From Oscheius sp. JU75 (taxonomy: Eukaryota > Nematoda > Chromadorea > Rhabditida > Rhabditidae), in the NCBI GenBank assembly GCA_037178855.1, contig JASJZC010000003.1:434001-498000 (forward strand): a stretch of 64,000 nt of DNA, written 5' to 3'. Positions within the stretch are counted from its first letter, which is position 1; each line of letters opens with the position of its first letter. Made by a program: the position numbers and the translations under genes. Of the stretch, positions 11,339 through 22,700 are shown one piece after another. Below the pieces are notes generated by a model. The model was not told the DNA's origin. It saw only the letters and a list, made by a program, of their open reading frames with translations, and did not search any database.

Positions 11339-12710
11339 ATGTCCGATCCGTCAGGACGGTTAAATCCAGTGGAGAACGGCAGTGACCAGCAGCACCTTCT
11401 AAATCCAGCCGAGCAGGATAAACAGATCAACAAGAACAACGTCTGTCGCGACTTTCTGAAGCATGTCTGCAGACGAGGCAAACGATGCAAGTTTCTCCAT
11501 CCGGATGAGTTCGAACAGACAGAGGAACCCTTCAATTTCTGCATTGACTTTCAGGTTTGCATTTAGCTCTCCCTTGTCTTTTTGCCACAAATTTTCTAAA
11601 AAGCATGCGGTAACTGGCGAACGAAATCCCGGTGCTGTTCTTAGATATTTTTGAAGATTTTCACCCAAAATTGAGCGTCTAGGTCGCATTTTCCACCAAC
11701 AATTTCAGTATTTTTTTTTACAAATTCTTAGCGCATGCCTGCTAGAAACGCCACAAATAACAGCCATTTCCCACCTAAAAACAAACAATTTCCCATTCCA
11801 GAACCGCGGCTGTGTGCGCCAGAACTGCCGATTCATCCATGCAGCCGAGGAACTCGTCTTCGAGTACATGACTACTCGCGAGGTGACGCTACCCCTCGCG
11901 CGATGCATCGTCGCCGTCTCCACCGGGAACACGATCGCCGGAATTCCGCTCTGTGGTGAGTTCCAGGACGGAATCTGTACCCGGACGGGCTGTCGCTACT
12001 GGCACATCAATGCCGACGAGGAGAGGACTCGTAGAGCAACACAGCCTGTCGCTCGCGTGTCCGACCACACAGTAAACGGCTACGGGGTCGGTGTGAAGCG
12101 TCCGATCGATCTGCTAGAGAATCCGCCTTACGCAAAGATGAGCAGGTTGAATGATTATGGGATGACGGTAAGCTGTTTTTGATTCGTAGACTTTTGTGGT
12201 TAGAAAATGGTCTACGTGTTTGCTCCTTAGGTGTAGAATCCGTTTAGTCAAAAATAACTGTTGGTCCTTCAAAAATTACGTTACAGAAGCCAATAGACCG
12301 GGCCGAAACCATTTTCAGCGCTCAGGATGCGCAACAGAAATCAGCCATTTCGGGGTGCAAAGTTATAGATCACGAAAAGTTGTACAACTTTGCAGAACGT
12401 GCTCTATTTCCAGGCTCACCCCAGCCACGTGATGGATCTCGAGCGAAGCAACGCGGAGCTCCGTAAAGAGGTCGACATGTTGCGATTCCAGCTGAGGAAT
12501 GAGCGCGAACGCTACCAGGACCTGTATTCCCTCTTCCGACAGCTGGTTGGCTTCGGCACGGTTCGTCTTCAGGCGCCACAGCCTCCCCATCCTGGACAGC
12601 TACCCCAGACAGCAGGAGCAACAACTTCAGAAAGTTTCCCTTCAGTCGGCGGCTACAAGCCCCCACCCCCTGCTCCCGAATGGCAAGGCCAAACTCCTTC
12701 GAAATGGTAG
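11339..12710 (+). CDS. ZC3H10-like CCCH zinc-finger protein, paralogue B
   Basis: Second copy of the preceding gene, 292 aa from three exons (11339-11554, 11802-12167, 12414-12710), all phase 0. It has the same three CCCH fingers (VCRDFLKHVC, FCIDFQNRGC, LCGEFQDGIC), the same linker with TLPLAR and GNTIAGIPLC, and the same coiled coil (MDLERSNAELRKEVDMLRFQ). The intron after FCIDFQ is at exactly the same position as in paralogue A; the extra intron before the coiled coil is absent from A. B lacks the Gly-rich segment of A. The ATG follows a GTTCAG acceptor by two bases. This is a tandem duplication with one intron gained or lost and divergence in composition. Confidence 0.82.
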
Positions 12711-13796
12711 CTTTTCTTTGTCTTTTTTCCCTGCTTCAAATCGTCTAATAACCCACCCCTTAATTTTTCCATGTGAAATTCCTCTTCCTCGATGCGGGTA
12801 TTATTCTCATATTCTACCAAGTTTGTATATCCATTTACCTCGTTATTCCCGTTATGAAAACATAAACTTTGTTGTTTTAAAGTCATTGTGTGGTTTAAGG
12901 GCCTATTAGAATACTGTTGTGCTTTTTTTTTTAACACAAATTTATTGATGAAGAATGGCCTAAAGCGTACGGAATAGCCAAAGTTTCCTTGGTGTCGCTT
13001 CGAGATCGCGTAGCGTGTAGATGTCTAATCGAAGTGACTATAAAAATGCTTCGAAGTAAGAATATTGTTTTCAGGTCTTCAAAGAAAATTCGATGATGTT
13101 TGGTAGCGAATACCAACTAATTTTGATGAAAATTCTGGCTCCACAACTTGGGTGATTGTTGACGGAGGTTTTCCGCGAAGGAGCTGTAGAAAATAGTCCA
13201 TTTTTGGAGCAGTACATGGTTCAAGTCAAAAGCACTTTCTTCTCCGTTTCTGTCACAAAAATGCCCCTCTAAAATGGGGTATTTTCCCCTGTAATCTATA
13301 CTGTTTCGCTGGTTTTCTGTCCTAATTTGGTCTCTCATTTTACCAAGAATCAGCCAAGAGATCTGGCCAATAACCTGTCTTTTTCATGAAGGAAGATATA
13401 TCTTCTTATCCTTTGTTGTGCAAAAAGTCACGCCCAGGGCAGTAAAAATGGCGACATTTGGCAAGGAAGACCCCTGTTCAACTATGTATTTGTTATATCC
13501 ACGTTTTTTTTTTATCACCCTCACTGATTTAGAGCCTAATTTCACCCAAAATCCTGCTCCAAACGTTGTTTTCCTCACCTCCCAATGTTTACTCTGTTTC
13601 CCGGCTGGCAACAGCTGAGAAACAGCCGCCGTAATTGACTTTCTAACCACGTGGAATGGGTCTCCTATTCGCAAAAATGGTGATTTCCTTGTGATGAATC
13701 GATTTCCCTTTGTGCTAGCCGTCCATGTCTCTCTGTTTCCTCGTTTTAGGTCATCATTCCTGGTGAATTTCCTTAAAAAAATCAAAATTTCAGTCG
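12711..13796. other. Spacer between ZC3H10-like B and angel
   Basis: No coding exon recognised on either strand; the antisense frame at 13384-13905 overlaps the first angel exon and has no domain. A TTTCAG at 13788-13793 sits three bases before the angel ATG. Confidence 0.5.
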
Positions 13797-16700
13797 ATGC
13801 CCAAACGTCAGTCGCCGCCCGTGGCTGGCGCAATGCCGTCGAAGGCAGCTCGCGGAGGAGGAAGAACCTTTCCGACCAGCGTGAGGCAGCTCCTGACCCC
13901 GCCAAGGTTCGTTTTGCGTCATTTTTTTTGTCAATTTATGGTGTGCATAGGCTATTTTCTATAAAAGTACTATTTTGTCCCCCATCTTAATATTTTTTTG
14001 CCGTTAAAATGACTAAAAACTTGAGTTAGAACATGCTGACTTGTTTTTCCACAGAAAATGATAAAAATTTCAGTACTCGAGGACAAAAAGGCGCCTTCCG
14101 AGGCCGACTAACACCGCAGTCACACCATCACCATCCCACACTCGAAACTCTGGCTATGCCAAACATGTCCATAGATCCATTCGATGACCTTTGTGAGTTT
14201 TTTGCTTATTCTCTGCAGGTCTCGACTGAAAAATTGTTTTTTTTGGCATGTTTAATTTATTTCTGACCTGAGATCTTGCGGTGGTCTTCAGTTTCAATTT
14301 CCTAGTGTTCCATGCCTAACTCTCTATTTCTGAACCCCAAAAAACATGTTATTGGTATGGGCTGAAACCTCCCGGAATAATACGGGTCTTTGTGATAAGA
14401 AATCTCGCACCAACAAAAACTCTTTTGCTTCGCCAGCCTCCGAAATCACGTACACTTTTGTTTGCTTTCTTCTTTGGGGGTTCGAACAATTCGTTTCCTT
14501 CCCATTGTTGGATTTTCAATTATGGAAATTCATATGTTTTCGTCACAATAGAAAACATTTTATTCCATCGTTTCCAGTCAGCGCCTACCACGCTCCGAAG
14601 AGAGAACAGGTGGTCGTGAACATAGACGATTCGGTGGGCGAGGAAGAGGACAAGGACAGGTAGGTATTTTGGGACCTTCTTCTCTTTATTTTAAACTCAT
14701 ATCCTATAGATAAAACGAATCGAAACGTCCTTGCCCTTTTTCCAAAGTGTTTCGGATAGTCAGAAAGCACACATTTTCCGCATTTTAAGCTTCTGAAGTC
14801 TTGTAAACTTTTTACTTTCCAAAATCCTTCGCTCAAATTCAAATAAGTAAAACTAGTTAACAGGTACACGACAAAGAGTCGATTCAAGAGACTGATCACT
14901 ATGCTGTAAATTTTTTTTCACTGAAAATCACTTGTCGTTGATCCAAAAACATTTATTTTCCAGCTGTCTCGTGATGACAGAGACAGCTACTGAAAGTCTC
15001 CAAGACTGCAGCAGAACCGATATGTCCGACCTTGTCCTCATCGATTCGTCTTTTGCCTCCACGATTCGACTGAAAGACGAGGAGATTGAGATCAGTGATG
15101 ACGAGGAAGCGGAAGATCAAGATGTTATTTGCCTCGACGATGACGGTATTATACAGTCATTTTACTTTTATAGTTGCCTACTTTTTAGATGTGATAGCCT
15201 GCTCGGCCGCCACCTCTTCAGCCACGACTACAGTATTGGGAAAGGAGGAGGTTTTTGCCATTGGCAAGGCAGGTAACTTCTGATTTTTTGCGAAAAAATT
15301 GACAAAAAAAGTATATAGGAGTAGAATTGAACAAGTCGAGCCTCTACTTTGTGAATGAGGACCACAGCAGTGCCGGCGTCCCAAATCATGTGATGGATAT
15401 GGAAGAAGTTAAGACGGCAGCCATGGAGGACAGTCTCGTGAAGGGCACCTGTCAGCAGTTCAGAAAGATTATTCGGTCCTGGGAGGTGGTTAGGGTGGGT
15501 TTATGTGGCTCGTTTAATACAAATATGGAAAAATCATCGACTGCAAAAGGCGCAGCTCATCGAGACGCATCTTTTCCATTTTAAAAAGTTAGCTTGCACA
15601 CTCTTGGGCAAAGTTGTGTTCCTATAAAGGGACACTGGTATTGCGAGTAGACGGGTAGATGGCCAGCGCATTTTTAAATCGGGTTCCGCCACGAACTTTC
15701 CTGAACACTTATTTACTCACGGTTTCTCTGTAAGTGTGCTCAATCGATCGGGACAAATTCTACCCTAGAATAGTCTACTTTTATAGAAAAGTGATGTTTT
15801 GGGCGGTGGCAAAAGGATGGGACGCGGAATGAGGGCCCGCCACGAATGGCGGGTTACGGTAGACGATGCCGCGACAGCGGATCGTCGTTCCCGGAAATCA
15901 TTCCGGCTTTTCGTTTTCTCGTATCAACATTCATTTCTAATTTTCTTCATATATTTGTTGCTAAATTCTACTATTCTTCAGTTTTTCGGGTATACTCAAT
16001 TTTCGCTGCATTCGTTCTCGTGTCTTCTATTTCGCTCAAACCCCAGTTCAGGTCAGAAAATGAGCGAGCAATCGCCTTCTTGCGAAGATGTGACCCCGCG
16101 TCACTCGGACGCCGACATGCGAGCTTTCGCGGAGATGTGCGTCGAGAATTACGAGAAGAAGCAACTCGTCAAACAGGGAGGCAGAAAGAGGGAAGATGTG
16201 AAGTTGGATCGTAAAGGATATCAAGCGCAGTTCGATTTCAATCAGGAGCTGATGGAGCTGATGACGGAGGCCGAGAAGAACAAAGAAGAGATCCTTACCA
16301 AGTTGAAGAACCGCAACGAGCTCTTGCGCGTGGCCGACAAGAATCCAGCCGTTTTTGACCTACTCGAGGCAAAGAAGAAAGCAGAAGAGCTGAGGATTAC
16401 CGACCCGATTCTGGCCGAGATCATCGAGGAACAGGCGAGGGAGAAGAAGAAGGAAGATAGGAAGCGCAGACATTCGCCTTCAGCCAGGCAGCCCTTTCGT
16501 TACCGGGAACCGGCCCGCCAACCCGGCTCCCGCTTCTCATCCGGCTACCAAAAGGACAACGGTTACTTCTACGCTCCCCACGACGCCTACGGTTACAGTG
16601 CTCCGCCGCGCCCGTTTTTCCCCGAAAGAAGAGACCGTTCTAGAGACGTTTGCAAAGTTTGCGGCCAACAGGGCCACTGGGCCCCAGATTGTCCGAGGAG

Positions 16701-19700
16701 GACAGACAGGAAGTAAGGTTTCTTGCAATTTTTCATTTTCGGGGATCTCTATCCCAAGTATTCCGGGTCTCGATCCCGAAGAGTCCGGTGCTACTCCGGC
16801 TGCGCAGGTTTTTCGCGCCGGAAAGATCCACAAATTCATTGAATTTTGGAAGAGACTAGACCTGAGCCCTGTGGTGGCCGACTCGTTGGAAAACGGCTAC
16901 TCAATACCTTGGAAAGATCAGCCGCCGTCACTTGCGTTTAAAAATAAAAATAATACCTCGGCGCTAGCCCACACTGATTTTGTAATCAAAGAAATTTCAG
17001 AACTCTTGCAAACCGCCGCAATTGAGGAGCTTTCCGAGGACACAGCTCGCCATACTTTCTTCAGCCCCCTTTCCGTAGCCGAGAACAATAGTAAGTTGCG
17101 TCTGATTTTAGACCTGTCGTTCTTGAACGATTTCGTGGCTAAAGAGAAGTGTAGATTCGAAGATTTTGCCATTATAAAAGACCTTTTGCCTAAAAACGGC
17201 TACGCTTGTACTTTCGACCTGAAGAGCGGGTACCATCATTTAGCCATGAGCGTCGAGTCGCGTAACTACTTAGGTTTCCGCTGGGAAAATTGTTCCTACA
17301 GATTCAAGGTATTGCCATTTGGCCTTTCTTCTGGTCCTAGAATTTTTACGAAGCTTTTGCGACCATTTGTGAAAAAGTGGAGGTCAGATGGACTAGGGAT
17401 CGCTCTATATCTAGATGACGGAGTAATTTACGCAGAAAAGGCCGAGGACTGCGCCAAGGCAGTGGAGATAGTGAGGCGTGATTTGCTAGCCGCAGGATGG
17501 ACCTTTTCCGAAAACAAATGTCATTGGACCCCATCTCAGATTTTCACTTGGCTAGGATATGAAGTTAAACTGGCAGAATACCGTTTTTCAATCACGCAGA
17601 GGCGTCTAGATAACGTAAGAGGTTGCTTGTTAAAACTACAAACGGTCCGATCTCCCTCTCTTAGGCAAAGGCTGAAATTCACGGGTTCACTAGCCTCATT
17701 ACATCTCCTGTTTACAGATTTCGAGAAGAGAGAGTCCAAATATCTGCAGACTACGACGGCCACGGCACAAAGAGACGGGCACGCTCTGGATTACCACATT
17801 AAGAAGAATGAAGGAGAAAAAGGTGAGCTCTTGTTTTGGACTCGATATTTCCAAAACTTTCCGACAAGATCGCTTGATCTTCCACCTTTACGAGAGACAC
17901 CGGTAACGAAAATCAGCGTAGATGCTTCGGCATTCGCAGTTGGCGCCATCTTACACACCGGGAAAGAAGGAAGAACCTCACGCGAACTCCCAGAACGTCT
18001 GTTGATAGCGTCGAGTACTCACAGAGAGCTGTTCGCGATAGATTTCGGCTTGAGAAGCTTTTTGCCTAACATTCAAAGTCCAGTTTTGGTCTCTTGCGAT
18101 AACCAAGCTGCGTGCGCCATCTATCGGAAAGGTAGCATGATTCCGGAGCTTCACGAGCAGGCAAAAAGCATTTGGAGAATGCTAGACGAACAGAATATCA
18201 TAGCGTACGTAGATTGGATTCCAAGGGAAGACAACGTTGAGGCTGACGCAGCGAGCAGGGAGATTGACTTGGATGACTGGAGAATTAGGCCCGAGATAGC
18301 TGAATGCGTACAGAATAGACTAGGAAGGTGCGACATTGACCTATTCGCAAACGACAGAAACAGCAAGTGCTCAACATTCATTTCCAGATCGGCATGCCCG
18401 AGGTCGTCTGGAATCGATGCTTTCGACCACGCTGGATACTGGAGGAACACGTCTACGATTTGGTTAGTGCCGCCGATTGGCCTTCTTGCAAAAGTCTTGA
18501 AGTTTGCTTCCCACTACGGCTCCAAAGGAATTTTGGGCTGTCCAATTTGGCCAGCGCAGCCCTACTGGCCGATACTGTACGATCATGGCAACTGGGCGCC
18601 TTTTGTAAAGCAGGTCCTTCGCTACGAGACAGGTCATAAGCTGTTCGAACCCATGCCATTTCAGTCGAAATTCGGTTCAGAATATTCAAAAAGTCCGTTT
18701 GTCTTTATTAAATTCGATTTCTCTCAATAGCCAAACTCTGGGAACTCTTGCTATCCACTACGTACCTCTCCTCCGGCTTTGACTTTGTATCCGAATGAAG
18801 CGTCCTCCTGCCAAAGCCCAAAACATAGTTTTTCTCGTAAAGAACGAGATGATAATCGAAGAGAGAGAAGAGAAAAGTGATGTTTTGGGCGGTGGCAAAA
18901 GGATGGGACGCGGAATGAGGGCCCGCCACGAATGGCGGGTTACGGTAGACGATGCCGCGACAGCGGATCGTCGTTCCCGGAAATCATTCCGGCTTTTCGT
19001 TTTCTCACCCACCAACCCACCCTTGTTGCAGACGCTCGCTGGAGAATTCTGGAGGACATGACGTCTTCTTGCGAGACCGGCCTCTTGGGGGCCAATCTGA
19101 CGCTGAGGAGAGCCATTGAGGACAGCAGAGCCCCCGCCACAATCTCCGTCTACCAACAGAGGATCAAGGAGTTCACGAAGTTCTGGTGGTCGAAGTGTCC
19201 ATACGCCTCTCAAGACAAAACGCGCCTACTCTTTCTGGCGGAGAAGTTAAAGCTGGGACAATCCAAGATGCTCGCCACCCACGTGGCCGCACAGAATTTC
19301 TATCTGGGATGCCTTCAACCCGAGATGAAGGAGATCCAGAAAGCTCTGCTAGAGACGGCCGCAAGATCAGCAGCTCCAACGCACCATCGAACCAAAATGT
19401 GCCCTGAAGACTTCGGACGTCTGATGGAAACCTTACCAAAGTCAGGAGATTTCGCCGTGAGAAGATCGGCCATAATCGCTCTACTCACGTACCGAGCAGC
19501 CTTGCGAATCTCTGAAGCGCTCGCTCTCAAAGGACAGGATCTGGAAGTAGTCTCGGATCTCCGCTGGATCGTACACATCACAAAGTCGAAGACGGACCAG
19601 GCTGGTCAAGGAGTCAAGGTTCCTTTCGATGTCACGCCGAAAGAAGACAATCTACTCGCGGAATTTTTGAAGAAGATCAAGAAGAAAGAAGATTACCTGT

Positions 19701-22700
19701 TCAAGTCTTTCACCACGCCGCGTCCCATTACGTACTCGACAGCGTTCGCGGATCTGAAGAAAGCTTTCGCCGAAGCAGGACTGGCTAGCAAGAAGTATAC
19801 GTCGCACTCGTTCCGAGGAGGAGCAGCCTCAGCCGCCCTAGAAGCTGGATGGGACTCGACATCAGTCATGGTCACCGGCAGATGGAAGAGCGCAACTGCA
19901 TTTCAAGCCTACATTCGACCCCAGCCTTTCCCAGTGGCGCAGATTCTTGGCGATGACCATGTCATCTAATTTCAGGCCCCAAAGAACCCAGATCGGTTAG
20001 CTTGTTCTCTTTCCGCTAATAATTTATCACAATTTTCATACACCGCGTCCAGTTGCGGACATCCGGGTCTCTTGCCACGGCGCTTACTTCGAAGTCTCGT
20101 TTTCCACAAGAATCGACGTTTTCAGCCAAGTCTTGTTTCTCTCTACTACGGTTATCTTGGTTCTAATTTTCTCTCCTCTAAAACGGCATTGTTACCTCAT
20201 CGCGACTTATTGTTTTGTTTCTTTAATATTGTTTATTTCCCCTACCCTTTACGATCCAACACTGAGTGGCTTTTTACTTACTTTTGGTGTCGCTCGACAT
20301 TGTCAGATACGAAAACGAATGAAGCGTCCTCCTGCCAAAGCCCAAAACATAGTTTTTCTCGTAAAGAACGAGATGATAATCGAAGAGAGAGAAGAGAAAA
20401 ATACCGAAAAAGGAAGTGAAACGACGAAATGCTGCTTTTTCCTCGTACGATCATTTTCTCCACTTTTCTTGGTATATTTTCTGGACAAAGTAAACTATTC
20501 CAGGGTGGATTCTGGCTCGATTAAAACCCGGAAGAATAGTGAATATCACTGGAAAATGCAAAATAGGGACTTGTAGAGAAGTTTGTGACGGGACCCAGTT
20601 GTTACAAAAAACGTGGTAATACTACGGCAGGCACCACCTTCATTCAAACTTGCCCAATTACTGCGAATAGTGCTTATTGGTGTTTCCTACACATTTCTGA
20701 AGCTTCTAACTATGTTTGCCGTACTCGCCGTATAAAATGCGATGCCTGCCAGAGTATTACCAAAAATGTTAGTGCCCTTTTAAGGTTTTTGCATGTTTAG
20801 AGCAGTGGTAAAGTGCTCGCTTTGGAGAAAGGTCGATGGGTGCGATATTGACTTGTCCAGTCTGTTATAAGAAAGCTTACTTATAACTGATAATTTTTTC
20901 CTTCGGTTTCAGCCCCTGCGACACCATCCCTCCATCGCGAGGACGGTCATTCGCGTCTGCAGCTACAACATTCTCTGTCAGGACACCATAGGGAGGACGA
21001 GGTATCTCTACAGACATCTAATGTAAGCTATTTTTATACCCCTTCCATCTTTAAAGAGACACTGACATTACGGGTGCACTGAAACGCGTTTTCAAATCGG
21101 GTTCCCACGAAAGTTCATATTCTACATGTTTTGATCCTTTACACACATTTTTATGACTTATAATTATGTTTAATCGGCTCAGCGCCAAAATTTACGTTAG
21201 AAACGTCTACTTCGACGTCTAAAACGGCGAAAATAATAAAGAAAATAAGAAAAAGGAGGGAAGAACAGCATTCCTTCAATTTTCTTAATTATTCTCGCCA
21301 TTTTTGACGTCGAAGTAGACGTTTCTAGGGCAGTTTTTGGCGCTCGATTAGAGTCGATTAAACACATTTAGAAGTCATGAAAATAGAAAATAGAAGTCGT
21401 AAAATGCGATAGTTTGATTTTCAGGGAAGTTCGTGGCGGGACTCAATTTGAAACCCGTCCTGCCGTGCACCATGCACCCGTAATGTCGGTGTCCCTTTAA
21501 ACGATTCCTTAATTTTCTGATAGTTTTTGCTCAAAGATCTCCCTATCAATTTAAGAAAAAATTTAACTCGCACTTTTTCAGAAATTCAATGAACGAGGGC
21601 CCACTGTTCTGGGACAATCGCTGGCCACTACTCAAGCAGAACCTGGAGCACATTAGCGCGGATCTTTTCGCCCTTCAGGAGGTCCAAGACACCCATTTTG
21701 CGACCTACATCAATCCTTTGATGGCGCAGTGTATGTATACTGATTTTGGCGCCAAAAATGAAGCGTAATTTAGCGGTTCTCGTCGGCTTTTACTTCTTTC
21801 TGAATTTAATCCAACCAGACATACCAAATTACGCTCCATTAGAAGCAAATGGGTCTCGCAACGAACTGTAACACACCCATTTTCAGTAGACTACGGCTCG
21901 ATGTACACCCCGAAGTCGTTCGACTACAAGGATGGCTGCGCACTGTTCTACCGACGTGAAAAATTCGACTACGTCTACAGCCGAAAAGTAGAATATTTTT
22001 GTGGAGTCGGAACCGCCTTGGACAAGCCCCAAATTGGACAGATTCTAAGGCTGCGTTGTCGACTGACGAGGAAGGAGATTGTGGTAGCAAACACGCATAT
22101 TCTGTTCAACATGAGCCGCGGAGACATCAAGCTCGGACAGCTGGCCATTCTTTTCGCCAATATCACAGCTGTAAGTGTTTTTTCAACAAAACATCGGACA
22201 GGGTTTTCGAAAATATGACAGGTTCATTCTGTCTCTCAATACAATGACGGGACGGATATGCCCATTTGCGTATACCGCACCTATGGTAGTTTTCTGCTAC
22301 TTGATATTAGTTTGCTCATAATAAAGAAGTCACTACTACCGTTTGTTTTAGTAGCGGGATTCATTTATTACCTGAAATTGAAGAAAGAGGGTTCAGGCAC
22401 GAAAACAAGCGGGTTACAGTAGTGATCTCTTAACGAAACAGTAATGCTGTGACTTTTGCCTGGAGTATTCCAAAGAATGACGAAAAAGAATCAGAAGCAT
22501 TGCAAATATAAATATTACTAACTGGAGTTTATCACCTTGTAACAAACCATCTTTTTTCCAGGAAATGGCCGAGCACGGAGACGCTCCCCTAATCCTGATG
22601 GGTGACTTCAATATGGAACGACTGTCTCATCTCTACTATTTTATCACGAAGGGCAGCGTCTTCCTCAAAGGACTGCCGCGAAACTCTCTTGCCTGGCAGA

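Larger units (their letters stand above)
15791..20400 (+). mobile_element. Complete PAT-like (DIRS-group) tyrosine-recombinase retrotransposon
   Basis: Structure is A1 - gag - RT/RNase H - B1A2 - YR - B2, the split-direct-repeat layout of nematode PAT elements. A1 (15791-15920) and A2 (18877-19006) are each 130 bp and look identical; B1 (18792-18876) and B2 (20316-20400) are each 85 bp and nearly or fully identical. The B1A2 junction is what a circle formed by the element ends would contain. GAAAA occurs at the left edge (15786-15790), at the B1/A2 junction and at the right edge, a plausible recombination core. There are no LTRs and no clear target duplication, as expected for tyrosine-recombinase elements. 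All ORFs are open, so the copy appears young. It lies in intron 6 of angel, same strand, inside a MITE. Confidence 0.88.
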
